A stretch of DNA of 64,000 nucleotides, taken from assembly GCF_012395255.1 (NCBI RefSeq), contig NZ_JAAZQD010000002.1, positions 124,001 to 188,000 of the forward strand, read 5' to 3'. How positions within the stretch are numbered: position 1 is the stretch's first letter; each line of letters begins with the position of its first letter. A program made the position numbers and the translations under genes. Origin of the DNA: Oleiagrimonas citrea. GTDB taxonomy: Bacteria; Pseudomonadota; Gammaproteobacteria; Xanthomonadales; Rhodanobacteraceae. The notes beneath the pieces are model-generated. The model ran no database searches and was not told the origin of the DNA. It saw nothing but the letters and a program-made list of their open reading frames with translations. Positions 7,628 through 17,027 of the stretch are shown here, in pieces.

Positions 7628-10558
7628 CTAGTCGGCACGCTCGACCCGCGCCCGGCCGGAGCGCTTGGCGCGATACAGCGCGGCGTCGGCGCGGCGCAGC
7701 AGGGTTCCGACGTCGTCGCCATGGCGCGCCCAGGCGACGCCAATGGAACAGGTCGCGCGCAGTTGCCGATCGCCATCGGTGTAGCACCCCTCCAGCAGCG
7801 TCGCGAAGCGGGGCGCCAGTTCGCCATCGCTGCTCAAACCCGGCCATACCGCCAGCAGCTCCTCGCCGCCGTAACGCCCCAATGACGCTTCGTCCGGAGC
7901 CAGTCGACGCAGTCGCTGCGCGCATTGGACCAACACCGCATCGCCGGTCAAATGTCCATACGTGTCGTTGATCTGCTTGAAGTGATCCAGATCGAACAGC
8001 ACCACAGCCAATGGCCGCCCGTCTTCATGCATGCTCAGCAGCGCCTCGACCAGAATATCGACCACCGCGCCGCGGTTGAGCAGACCGGTCAGCGCATCGT
8101 GGCTGGCCTCGTGCTGCAGCGCCAGACGAGCCGCCTCCAACTCACGCTTGTCGGCTTCGAGTTCAGCGGTGCGATCGGCCACCATGCGCTCCAGTTGCCG
8201 CTGACGCCGCAACAGTTGCGCGTTGCGCAGACGCCAGGTCAGCAACAGCGTGATCAACGCCAGCAGCACGTAGCCCGCACGCGCCCATCCCGTGCGCCAC
8301 CAAGGCGGCACAATGACAAAATCGAACGACCATGTCGGTGAGAGCAGGCGCAGACCTGGGTCGGCCACGCGTGCCTGGAAGCGATACCGGCCGGGCGCCA
8401 GCGCCGCGTAGCGCAATTGGCGCGAAACCGAGGTATCCCACGCGCGGGCATCGGCTTCTTCATCACTCGACAGCAGTCGGTATTCGATACGAGCCGCTCC
8501 CGCATGCACGTCGCTCGTGGTCGCCAGCGCTATGGTCAGCGCCTGGCGACTCCATGGCCACGAACCGGACTGTCCCGGCACCAGACGCTGCGACCCGTAC
8601 TGCACCTGCAGTGCCGACGGTGCGCGAAGCATGACGCGATGCCTGCGCTGCGGATGCAGCAGATGCGAAACACCGCCACTGGTACCGAACCAGATCGAAC
8701 CGTCGCGATCCTGGTGGAACGCATGCGCCGACATGTCGTCCCAGACCAGGCCGTCGTTGCGATCGTAGCGTCGCCAGTCACGGCCATCGTAGCGATCCAG
8801 GCCGTCCGCGCTGGACACCCACAACTGACCGGAACGATCCACCGCCAGCGAATACACCAGGCTGTGCTGCAGCAATGCATCGTTCACACTGTGCAGATGC
8901 AATGCGCCCGGCCTGTCGGGATGCGTCCAGTACAAGCCGCCCGCCACCGGCGCCAGCCACAGACGGCCATCGCCCGTCCGCGCCACATCCGCGAAGCCCC
9001 CTTCGGGCATGGGCGTCACCGTGCGCATGCGCTCGAACCGTCCCTGCCGGAAACGCAGCAGACCCCGGCTGGTGGCGAACCACAGACCACCGCCCGTGGC
9101 GCTCGCCGCCCCCATGTAGCGGGTGTCCTCGGGCAGACCGGTCTCCTCGCGCCGCACCTGCGGCTGCGGTGCATCCACGTCGTCGATCCGCCACAGGCTG
9201 CCGTGCGTGCCGAACCAGAGACGTCCCTGCGCATCGAACAGGGCGAACTTCGCCCAGCCCGCATTCCGAACGACTTGCTGCGCGCGCTTCGTGTCCAGGT
9301 CGTAGCGCACCACGATGCCCCGATTGAACAGGATCCACATGCGCCGCCCCTGCGGCAGCAGCGCAATGGCGTCGACCCAGTCGCGCCGGCGCAGCGCACT
9401 GGGCCACGGCGTGAGTCGCGTGGCACCGGGCTCGAGCAAGTTCCCATGGCGTTGATTGCCCAGCCAGAGTCGCCCGTCACCATCGCGCGCGATGGCCCAG
9501 GTCGGCGCGCTGTCCAGGCCCTGCGCACCCAGCCAGTTCTGGAATCGCCCATACCCGCGCCAGCGCAGTACGCCGCGCCCGCCCGTGGCCAGCCATACCG
9601 CCCCGGAGGGATCGAACACCAGATCGCGGATCTGCGCCGATTGCAGCCGACGGTCGTCCGCGAATTGCGTCCAGCCTTTCCCGTCCCAGCGGCTGATGTG
9701 ACCGGCCGTCCCCGCCAGTACACGGCCCTGACTGTCGTTGTCGATCACCTCGACCGGGTCCGTGCTGTCGATGGCCCGGAAGCGGTCGCTGCCGGCCGTC
9801 AGGCGCAGCAGATGGTGCATGCCGCCGACCCACAACTCGCCATGATCGTCGCGATGGAATGTGATCCACTGATCCGCGGGCACGCCATTGTCGACACCCC
9901 AGACCGACTGCTCGCCGTCTGCGGTTCGCGTGCACAACTGCGGCCCGCAAGTCGTCCACAGACGACCATGCAGCCACAGCACCGGCCCATCGGTCAGCAC
10001 GCCCGGACGCAGAGCCCTCGGCCACGCCACCGGCTGCACGCGCCCACTGGCCTCGACGTGTACCAGACGACGCTGATGCCGAACATAAACGCCCTGCGCG
10101 CCATCGCCGGCAATCCGGCGCAAATCGTCGACGGGCACATCGGCCACGGCTTCGACCCGGCCGTCACGCCAGACATACAGGCCTTGCGATGCGCCGATCC
10201 AGATGCGCCCGTCATTCGCCTGATACAGGTCATTCACGCGCAAGGGCGCGCGCACGCCGTCCTCGACAGGCACGAATTCGCGCCCATCGTAGCGATACAG
10301 TCCTTTGTCGGTACCGACCCACAGCACGCCCTGGCGATCGCGCAGCAGCACATTGGCCGCCAGACTGCGCAACCCCTGTTCCCGCGTGAAGGATTGCATC
10401 GCGACAATGCGCGTTTCGCCGCTTGCGGCGCACACCCCGGGCACGGCCAGAAAGACCGCCAGCAGCGAGCCACCCAGCAGACCCGGATGCAACCAGACCC
10501 AACGTCCGGACGAATGCCCGATGCTATTCGAGCGCACTCGGCGCCATCGCCACCGCAT
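7628..10558 (-). CDS. Beta-propeller sensor diguanylate cyclase (Reg_prop, Y_Y_Y, GGDEF)
   Basis: A 976-residue sensor. It has an N-terminal signal/anchor segment ([18 protein letters not shown]), about 600 residues of propeller repeats (WVGTDKGLYRYDG, WIGASQGLYVW, WFGTSGGVSHL), a Y_Y_Y-like domain (YRFQARVADP), one membrane helix (AGYVLLALITLLLTW), a coiled coil (QLERMVADRTAELEADK) and a C-terminal GGDEF domain. The catalytic loop reads GGEEL near residue 900, so c-di-GMP synthesis is expected. I chose the ATG at 10558 because GAGGG lies eight bases upstream; an ATG at 10573 would add five residues. The periplasmic ligand is unknown. Confidence 0.88.
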   Translation of the reverse strand: MRWRWRRVRSNSIGHSSGRWVWLHPGLLGGSLLAVFLAVPGVCAASGETRIVAMQSFTREQGLRSLAANVLLRDRQGVLWVGTDKGLYRYDGREFVPVEDGVRAPLRVNDLYQANDGRIWIGASQGLYVWRDGRVEAVADVPVDDLRRIAGDGAQGVYVRHQRRLVHVEASGRVQPVAWPRALRPGVLTDGPVLWLHGRLWTTCGPQLCTRTADGEQSVWGVDNGVPADQWITFHRDDHGELWVGGMHHLLRLTAGSDRFRAIDSTDPVEVIDNDSQGRVLAGTAGHISRWDGKGWTQFADDRRLQSAQIRDLVFDPSGAVWLATGGRGVLRWRGYGRFQNWLGAQGLDSAPTWAIARDGDGRLWLGNQRHGNLLEPGATRLTPWPSALRRRDWVDAIALLPQGRRMWILFNRGIVVRYDLDTKRAQQVVRNAGWAKFALFDAQGRLWFGTHGSLWRIDDVDAPQPQVRREETGLPEDTRYMGAASATGGGLWFATSRGLLRFRQGRFERMRTVTPMPEGGFADVARTGDGRLWLAPVAGGLYWTHPDRPGALHLHSVNDALLQHSLVYSLAVDRSGQLWVSSADGLDRYDGRDWRRYDRNDGLVWDDMSAHAFHQDRDGSIWFGTSGGVSHLLHPQRRHRVMLRAPSALQVQYGSQRLVPGQSGSWPWSRQALTIALATTSDVHAGAARIEYRLLSSDEEADARAWDTSVSRQLRYAALAPGRYRFQARVADPGLRLLSPTWSFDFVIVPPWWRTGWARAGYVLLALITLLLTWRLRNAQLLRRQRQLERMVADRTAELEADKRELEAARLALQHEASHDALTGLLNRGAVVDILVEALLSMHEDGRPLAVVLFDLDHFKQINDTYGHLTGDAVLVQCAQRLRRLAPDEASLGRYGGEELLAVWPGLSSDGELAPRFATLLEGCYTDGDRQLRATCSIGVAWARHGDDVGTLLRRADAALYRAKRSGRARVERAD

Positions 10559-10776
10559 GTACGAAACCCTCATTCCGCCGCTGTCGTCGGCGAAGTGACG
10601 GTATCCGTTCCCGATACTGTCGCCCGGACGTCATTGTGCCCGATGCGAACGGGTCCCGCCTATCGCGAGCCGGTGCTTGCCATGACCTGCGGCACGGGAC
10701 AGATGGCCGAGTCTCTGGAAGAATGGCTCGATTTGTGTCCCACGATCGCCCCGGCGACGGAAACCAAGGAACGCGC

Positions 10777-12450
10777 ATGACCCAAGACTCCTCGATCCGC
10801 CGCGACGTCGGCCCCTGGGCGCTGATGTTCACCGGCCTGGGTTCCATCATCGGCTCGGGCTGGCTGTTCGGCGCCTGGAATGCCGCCAGGCTGGCCGGCC
10901 CCGGCGCCATCTGGGCCTGGCTGCTGGGCGCGGCGATCATCATGACCATCGCCCTGACCTACGCCGAACTGGGCGCGATGTTTCCGGAAACCGGCGGCAT
11001 GGTGCGCTACGGCCACTACTCGCACGGCTCACTGGTCGGCTTCATCGCCGCCTGGGCCAACTGGATCGCCATCGTCTCGGTGATTCCGGTCGAGGCCGAA
11101 GCCTCGATCCAGTACATGGCCGGCTGGGACGGCGACTGGGTCGGAAACTGGGTCCACGACCTGTACAACGCGCACACGGACACGCTCAGCCACCTGGGCC
11201 TGACCTTCACGGCGATCCTGATCGTGGTGTATTTCCTGCTGAACTACTGGAGCGTGAAGCTCTTCGCGCGTTCCAACAGCGCCATCACCATCGTCAAGAT
11301 GATCATTCCGGTGGCCACCGGCGTCGCCCTGATCGCCAGCGGTTTCGATCACGCCAACTTCAACGTGGGCGTGCACGGCGGCACCCACACCAACGACTTC
11401 GCCGCCATCCTGACCGCCGTCGCCACCGCCGGCATCGTGTTCAGCTTCAACGGCTTCCAGAGCCCGGTGAACCTGGCCGGCGAAGCACGCAACCCGGGGC
11501 GCAGCATTCCCTTCGCCATCGTCGGCGCGATCATCCTGGCCACGATCATCTACGTGCTGCTGCAGGTCGCCTACATCGGCGCGGTGCCGTCCGAACTGCT
11601 GGCCAAGGCCGGCTGGCACGGCATCAACCTCAGCTCGCCGTTCGCCGACCTGGCCAAGATCCTGGGTCTGCAGTGGCTGGCCACGATGCTGTTCGCCGAC
11701 GCCTTCGTCAGCCCCAGCGGCACCGGCATGACGTATACCGCTTCCACCGCGCGCATGATCTACGGCATGGAGCGCAACGGCACGCTGCCGAAGATCTTCG
11801 GCCGCATCCACCCCAAGTGGGGCGTGCCGCGTCCGGCCATGTGGCTGAACCTGGTGGTGGCCTTCATCTTCCTGTTCTTCTTCCGCGGCTGGGATTCGCT
11901 GGCGGCGGTGATCTCGGTGGCAACGATCATTTCCTACCTGACCGGTCCGGTCAGCGTGATGACGCTGCGCCGCACCGCGCCGGAATTGCACCGCCCGTTC
12001 CGCCTGCACGGCCTTTCGATCATCGCCGGCATCGCCTTCATCATGTCCGCCGAACTGCTGTACTGGGCCAAGTGGCCGCTGACCGGCCAGATCATCCTGC
12101 TGATCGTGGCTGCGCTGCCGCTGTATCTGTACTACCAGCACAAGCACGGCTGGCACGATTTCGGACGACAGATGAAGGGCGCCTGGTGGCTGGTCGGTTA
12201 CCTGATCTCCCTGGCCGTGGTGTCCTACCTCGGCAGCACCCAGTTCGGCGGCCGGAACTACATCCCCTACGGCTGGGATCTCGCCGTGGTCGCCGTCATC
12301 GGCCTGGTGTTCTTCCTGTGGGGCGTGAAGTCCGGTTGGCGCACGCCTTCCGTGGAAGCCATCCGCATCGAGGCGCACGAGCATCCGGACGCCATCCTGG
12401 TGCCGCCGGAGGAAGACGAGGCCGAAGCCATCGTCGCGCACAAGCACTGA
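10777..12450 (+). CDS. APC superfamily amino acid permease
   Basis: A 557-residue inner-membrane protein with about 12 hydrophobic helices. The first helix contains GLGSIIGSGWLFG, the substrate-binding glycine motif of the APC superfamily, and the fold runs through NGFQSPVNLAGEARNPGRSIP, typical of amino acid/polyamine permeases. An AAGGA ribosome site lies 6 bases before the ATG. The last 35 residues are acidic and cytoplasmic. It has its own transcription unit, ending at a strong hairpin shared with lanM. The substrate cannot be told from sequence alone. Confidence 0.88.
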   Translation: MTQDSSIRRDVGPWALMFTGLGSIIGSGWLFGAWNAARLAGPGAIWAWLLGAAIIMTIALTYAELGAMFPETGGMVRYGHYSHGSLVGFIAAWANWIAIVSVIPVEAEASIQYMAGWDGDWVGNWVHDLYNAHTDTLSHLGLTFTAILIVVYFLLNYWSVKLFARSNSAITIVKMIIPVATGVALIASGFDHANFNVGVHGGTHTNDFAAILTAVATAGIVFSFNGFQSPVNLAGEARNPGRSIPFAIVGAIILATIIYVLLQVAYIGAVPSELLAKAGWHGINLSSPFADLAKILGLQWLATMLFADAFVSPSGTGMTYTASTARMIYGMERNGTLPKIFGRIHPKWGVPRPAMWLNLVVAFIFLFFFRGWDSLAAVISVATIISYLTGPVSVMTLRRTAPELHRPFRLHGLSIIAGIAFIMSAELLYWAKWPLTGQIILLIVAALPLYLYYQHKHGWHDFGRQMKGAWWLVGYLISLAVVSYLGSTQFGGRNYIPYGWDLAVVAVIGLVFFLWGVKSGWRTPSVEAIRIEAHEHPDAILVPPEEDEAEAIVAHKH

Positions 12451-12468
12451 TCGGAAGAGCGTTTCTGC

Positions 12469-12501
12469 AACCTGACGCGACGTCGGTCGTCGCGTCAGGT
12501 T
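12469..12501. terminator. Convergent hairpin between permease and lanM
   Basis: A perfect 14-bp inverted repeat (12469-12482 and 12488-12501) with a five-base loop. It lies just after the permease stop and overlaps the lanM stop codon at 12495-12497. No long T-run follows on either side, so termination efficiency is uncertain. Confidence 0.7.
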
Positions 12502-15470
12502 GTCTCCGTTTGCGCGGCCCGTCCCCTTGCATTCCTCGCGGCTGTCCTCGTAGAGGACATCGGTTGGCCCTGTGCGCCGAATACGCCATCGCCCGGCATC
12601 AGCAGCGACGGCAGGTCGCATTCCGGATGCATGCGCAACAGTTGCCAGGCCAGACCGCCCTCGCCCGGCAGCAGTCCCGGTGAGAACGTATCGCGGGTCA
12701 TGCCGCAGGAGACGCCGTGATCCTCGACGCTGGTGAGCAGCGCCGCATCGAGCGACGCCAACGAGAGTCCATCCGGCCCTTCATCAGCGCGAATCGCGGC
12801 CCTGAGCAGCTCCCAGGAACCGGCATCTCCGTGGCACAGGCAATGATTCCAGCCCAGCCCCAGCCGCCACGTCGCCGCAGCCGCGCGTCGCAGGATGCTT
12901 CGCGTGCGGCCATCCTGCATCGTCGCATCCAGGTGCGCATGCGCCAGACCGATACCGACGGAGCCATGACACCAGGCCGCCGCACTGCGGAAATCCTCAA
13001 TCTTGCGCAGGTCGAGCCAGTTACGCTCCTCGGAATCGTAAAGCGCATCCTCGAAGGCGAAAGCCTCCAACGCCGTATCGCGATAAACGGAGCTTCCCGT
13101 AGCGCGCGCCAGTTGCTCGAGCGCCCACGCCACGCCGGTCACCCCATGCGCGAAACCGCCGATACCGTCGGGCCACATCGGATTCTTCCAGTGCGCCCGG
13201 CCGCCCTCTCGAAGGGCCAGCGCGCAGAGCTCGTTGCCCAAATCCACGGCCTGCGCGGCATAGCATTCATGACCGGTGCACTCGGCCAGCGCCAGCAGAA
13301 CAGGAATCGCGCCCGCACGTCCCGTCAGCACATCGTGCGACTCCGGCGCAGCCGCAGCGGCCTCGACCATGCCGTCGGCAAGCCGACAGGCGCGCTCCAG
13401 GCTGACCTCGCTGCCTAAGCCCCAGCGCTGCAGCAAAAGACGCGCCCAGACCTGCGAAGCCAGACCGAAATAGGCACCCAAGGACGCCGGCCGCATCTTC
13501 GCTCCTTCCGCGCGAACGCGCGCATTGCGCGCCTCGCCCAGATCGAGCGTGTGGACAATCCGCGCACGCAGCGTCTCAAGTCCCTCGACGAAATCGACCC
13601 GCCCGGCGCGCATCTCGCGCAGATAGCCTGCCACCAGAATCGCCACACCGGACATGCCGCCGTACAGATCCGGCCCCAGCGGGCGTACCGACCAGCCCGT
13701 CGCCGGATCGAACGAGGGCGCGATCCAGGCCACGCTGCCGTCGTCGCTCTCGATCGCGGTGGCGCGCAGACGCTGCATGATATCGGCCAGTTGCGCGCGC
13801 CGCCGAACATCGAGATCGGCGTGGCGAATGGCCTCCCGAGACGGCCATAGCGAGACCTGCGAGGGACTCCAGCCGTCGTTGACGTAGGCGCTGACCAGCG
13901 CGGAGCGGATCACCTGACGCTCCAACGGCATGTCCATGGCACGCCAGTGCGCCAACGCCGCCTCGATACGCGGTCCGGTATCGCGCCAGCGCGTACCGCG
14001 CGGTCCAACGATGCGGCCGTCGCGCACGCAGGTCGCAAAATAGGGAATGTCGCCTTCTTCGAGATCGTCGATCTCGGCCTCGATCACATCCGCCTGCCCC
14101 GGCGCGGAGGCCACGTTGTCGGCCATGCGCTTGAGTAGATCCCGCGCGCGTTCGCGCGCCGGCGCCTCGCGATGCAGCGACACCGGATGCCACAGCATGC
14201 GCGCCAGTTGCGCATACACCTCGGTCGCGCGCGTCACGATGCGCACACGGCAGTCCAGGAACGGTTCGAGCAGGGGCCGCAGACGACCCTCGGCATCGAG
14301 TCGACGCAGCGTGGCCGTCATGCCGTCGAAGGCCTCCAGCACATGCGGCCAGTACTGAGCCAGGGCCGGTTCGGGGCTTGGATGATTCTGCGCCACGGGC
14401 ACCTCGACCCAGACTTCGCCCAGGCGCGCACGGTCGGTGCCCGCGTCGACGATGTCCGGTTGCAGCATGCGCGGCTGCTGCCCGGGCAGCGAGCCCGCCG
14501 CCGAGGTGTCCACGCCTTTCCAGCCCAGTCCTGCGCCTCGACCGGGCAGGATGCCGACCCCCATCGTCGTGCCGGCAATGCGTTCGACCGCCCGATCCAT
14601 CGCCGCGCCGAACCCCGAATCACGAGGCGGCGGCGGCGGAGTGAAGAGCGTCTCGCAATCGATGACGACCGGACTCGGGCCGCACGCGATCATGTTCTCC
14701 GCATGCATGTCCGTGCCACCCAGCAGGCGCATCACCGCCAGCCAGTGGCCGAGACCGCGATAGAACGCGCGCAACTCGTCGTCGCCGGACGCATAGCGAT
14801 GCTCGACGCATGCGCTCCAGCCATAGCCTTCCCCGGCATGCACTTCGGGGACGCGCATGCTGCTCGATTCGTCATGCTCGACCTTCAGGTCGTCGACGAG
14901 TGCCCGCAACGCCGCATCGATGTTCAACGAACGCGGCTTGTAGATGAGGCGTCCGGCATCGCAGCGCAGCAGCACCACGCTACGACCTTGAAGATGCGTA
15001 TCGCCGGCACCGAGGCCGACCTCCCGCAGACGGCCGACGGGCGCGCCACACAGCGACGCCAGTCGCTCGCGATCGTTGACCCAGCGCTGCGCCAGTTCGA
15101 GCGCGGCCTGACAGCGCCCCTCGATGACCGCATCGAGACGTCGCCGCAGCCCCGGGTAATGTGTATTCATGTCTTCCCAGAACTCGATCCGGGAAGCCTT
15201 GCGCAGAAAATCCTGCCAGCGCTGCTGCGTGTCCTCGCCCTGCAGCTGACCGTTCTCGCGCGCCGCATTCAACTCCAGCAACAACAGTCGCCCGAGCTTG
15301 CGATGCAACGTGGCCAGCAGCGACTCGCGCGCTGCGGAAAGCAGGGCCTCCTGTTCTTCGGGATCGAATCCTGGGATTCGTGCGGCCTGGGTTGCCAGCC
15401 CCTCCAATGCAGGAAGGAGCAGACAACCCAGGGCCGCGTCGAAGTCAGGGGCGTCTTGAGATGACGCCAC
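12495..15470 (-). CDS. lanM: Class II lanthipeptide synthetase (LanM)
   Basis: A 991-residue bifunctional enzyme. The N-terminal dehydratase domain (DUF4135) phosphorylates and eliminates Ser/Thr of the precursor; its LLGGTDMHAEN and DCETLF motifs are intact. The C-terminal LanC-like cyclase domain keeps the zinc ligands C834 (WCHGSVG) and C879-H880 (CLCHGDAG). Length is typical. The GTG start lies six bases after the precursor's TAA, with AAGAGG overlapping that stop, so translation is probably coupled to the precursor. No exporter or leader peptidase gene lies beside it. Confidence 0.93.
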   Translation of the reverse strand: MASSQDAPDFDAALGCLLLPALEGLATQAARIPGFDPEEQEALLSAARESLLATLHRKLGRLLLLELNAARENGQLQGEDTQQRWQDFLRKASRIEFWEDMNTHYPGLRRRLDAVIEGRCQAALELAQRWVNDRERLASLCGAPVGRLREVGLGAGDTHLQGRSVVLLRCDAGRLIYKPRSLNIDAALRALVDDLKVEHDESSSMRVPEVHAGEGYGWSACVEHRYASGDDELRAFYRGLGHWLAVMRLLGGTDMHAENMIACGPSPVVIDCETLFTPPPPPRDSGFGAAMDRAVERIAGTTMGVGILPGRGAGLGWKGVDTSAAGSLPGQQPRMLQPDIVDAGTDRARLGEVWVEVPVAQNHPSPEPALAQYWPHVLEAFDGMTATLRRLDAEGRLRPLLEPFLDCRVRIVTRATEVYAQLARMLWHPVSLHREAPARERARDLLKRMADNVASAPGQADVIEAEIDDLEEGDIPYFATCVRDGRIVGPRGTRWRDTGPRIEAALAHWRAMDMPLERQVIRSALVSAYVNDGWSPSQVSLWPSREAIRHADLDVRRRAQLADIMQRLRATAIESDDGSVAWIAPSFDPATGWSVRPLGPDLYGGMSGVAILVAGYLREMRAGRVDFVEGLETLRARIVHTLDLGEARNARVRAEGAKMRPASLGAYFGLASQVWARLLLQRWGLGSEVSLERACRLADGMVEAAAAAPESHDVLTGRAGAIPVLLALAECTGHECYAAQAVDLGNELCALALREGGRAHWKNPMWPDGIGGFAHGVTGVAWALEQLARATGSSVYRDTALEAFAFEDALYDSEERNWLDLRKIEDFRSAAAWCHGSVGIGLAHAHLDATMQDGRTRSILRRAAAATWRLGLGWNHCLCHGDAGSWELLRAAIRADEGPDGLSLASLDAALLTSVEDHGVSCGMTRDTFSPGLLPGEGGLAWQLLRMHPECDLPSLLMPGDGVFGAQGQPMSSTRTAARNARGRAAQTETT

Positions 15471-15476
15471 GACCTC

Positions 15477-15665
15477 TTAGCAGCAGTAACGCGTGACCGA
15501 GCCGGTACACGCCGTACCGCAACCATCCAGCGTGATGATGCTGGCCTCACCGGCGATGTCGGACTCGACAAAGCCGTCACCGGCGAACAGCGGACCGGCC
15601 GGATTGTTCGTGCCAGCCTCTTCGCGCCACTGCGCGGCGTTGTCCATCTGGTTCTCGTTGCTCAT
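15477..15665 (-). CDS. lanA: Lanthipeptide precursor peptide
   Basis: A 62-residue peptide with a perfect AGGAGG ribosome site seven bases before its ATG. The leader is acidic and includes a W13 region and NPAG at 21-24, an element known from leaders of mersacidin/lichenicidin-type precursors. The C-terminal part (from about residue 42) has six Ser/Thr and four Cys: S42, T45, C49, T51, C53, T54, S56, T58, C61, C62. That allows up to four thioether rings. The leader/core border is uncertain; GEA (39-41) is the best candidate. Only one precursor is seen. Confidence 0.87.
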   Translation of the reverse strand: MSNENQMDNAAQWREEAGTNNPAGPLFAGDGFVESDIAGEASIITLDGCGTACTGSVTRYCC

Positions 15666-15687
15666 GATTTAGCCTCCTGCAAAAAAT

Positions 15688-15702
15688 GAAGTTGAGAACT
15701 TC
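15688..15702 (-). promoter_or_regulatory. Small inverted repeat upstream of lanA
   Basis: GAAGTT and AACTTC are separated by three bases, 23 bases upstream of the lanA start codon, in an A/T-rich stretch. It could be an operator or an mRNA hairpin near the ribosome site. I see no convincing -10 element here. Confidence 0.35.
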
Positions 15703-15899
15703 GTGCAAGAAACCCTTTCAGGAGGAGCCAGACCCGTGAACGGATGAGTGCGCGGGACTGCCACTTCCTGTAATGCTTCCAGCACGCAATGCGGGATATC
15801 GGACCCGACACCCCATGACGAACTTAGCAAGGTTGCAGGAAGCTTGTATAGACGTATGCATCACATGTGCGCGTCTTTCATGCACAAACACCTAACTCC

Positions 15900-17027
15900 C
15901 TACACATATTCGGAAATTACTGCCTTTCCGTCTCCGGAAAGAGACAAGATATCCCCCAGCAAGGCCTGCGCCGTGACGTCTGCGCCCGCCCCCGGCCCCT
16001 GGATCACTAGTGGCCGTGTCTGGTAGCGGGTCGTCGTCAGCGCGAACAAGTTATCGGTGCCGCGTAGACCGCTTGTCGGATGATCCTCCGACACGGCACG
16101 GAGACCGACACGGGCCACGCCATCGCGATCCAGATGCGCCAGATAACGAAGACGCCGGCCTCGGGACGCGGCGTCCGCATGACGAGCAGCGAGAGCCGCA
16201 TCCAGCTCGTGCGTGCGCGCCATGAAATCCTGCAGCGGCAACCCGCGCAACGTTTCCGGCACCAGATTCTCGACCTCGATATCGCCGGGCTCGAGCTCGA
16301 ACCCGGCGCTGCGCGCGAGGATCAGCAGCTTGCGGGCCACGTCCTGCCCGGACAGATCAGCACGGGGGTCCGGTTCGCTATAACCCCGCTCACGCGCATC
16401 ACGGAGCAGTTCGGAAAACGGAACGATGCCATCGTAGCGACTGAACAGCCAAGACAATGAACCGGAGAAAACGCCCTCAAGATTCAGCAGTTCGTCACCG
16501 CACGCGCGCAAACGGCGCAAGGTGGTAATCACCGGCAATCCCGCACCAACTGTGGCCGCATCGCCATATCGACGGTTGCGACATCGCGCCCCCTCCGAAA
16601 GCGCGCGCCAGACTTCCAGCGCGCCCCCTGCCGCGGCCTTGTTGGCCGTCACGACGTGATAACCCTGCGCCAGCCAGACCGCATGTGTGGCAGCAAGTCC
16701 ATCGCTGGCGGTTGCATCGAGAATGACTTTTGTCTTCGCAGCACTGGCATCCAGCGCGGCCAGCAGCGCCGCGTCGTCGCGCCGATCGCCACCGCGGTCG
16801 AGATTCTCGCGCAGGCCGCGATCCGCAAGACAGTTCGGATCGGTGGTCTGCCAGCGCGAGTTGGCGGCGCCGACCAGACGCAATCGCGCACCGGCCGGCG
16901 TGTTCAACAGACGCAACCACGCCCCGCCGACCACCCCGGTGCCGAACAGCACGACGGCCACGGTGTCCTCGCGCGCTGGCGCTTCAAAGGCCGGATTCGT
17001 CCCATGTGGAGCCAGTACCGCGTTCAT
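15900..17027 (-). CDS. hom: Homoserine dehydrogenase, single-domain form
   Basis: A 375-residue enzyme reducing aspartate semialdehyde to homoserine. The NAD(P)-binding loop GTGVVGGAWL is near residue 29 and the chain contains the SGSLSWLFS and EPDPRADLSGQDVARKLLILAR signatures seen in the homoserine dehydrogenase part of ThrA/MetL. There is no aspartokinase domain and no C-terminal ACT domain, so threonine feedback is not expected. Its ATG overlaps the metB stop (ATGA), making it the third gene of the metX-metB-hom operon. Confidence 0.93.
   Translation of the reverse strand: MNAVLAPHGTNPAFEAPAREDTVAVVLFGTGVVGGAWLRLLNTPAGARLRLVGAANSRWQTTDPNCLADRGLRENLDRGGDRRDDAALLAALDASAAKTKVILDATASDGLAATHAVWLAQGYHVVTANKAAAGGALEVWRALSEGARCRNRRYGDAATVGAGLPVITTLRRLRACGDELLNLEGVFSGSLSWLFSRYDGIVPFSELLRDARERGYSEPDPRADLSGQDVARKLLILARSAGFELEPGDIEVENLVPETLRGLPLQDFMARTHELDAALAARHADAASRGRRLRYLAHLDRDGVARVGLRAVSEDHPTSGLRGTDNLFALTTTRYQTRPLVIQGPGAGADVTAQALLGDILSLSGDGKAVISEYV

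Noticed and set aside
8417-10780. 787-codon open frame on the plus strand
   Set aside because: It is antisense to the propeller-GGDEF gene, has no recognisable domain and arises from high-GC codon bias.
14172-15464. 430-codon open frame on the plus strand
   Set aside because: Antisense to lanM; composition is Arg/Gln/His-rich shadow sequence.
15748-16026. Second precursor or small gene beside lanA on the plus strand
   Set aside because: It runs into the hom gene antisense, has no ribosome site and no Cys-rich core.
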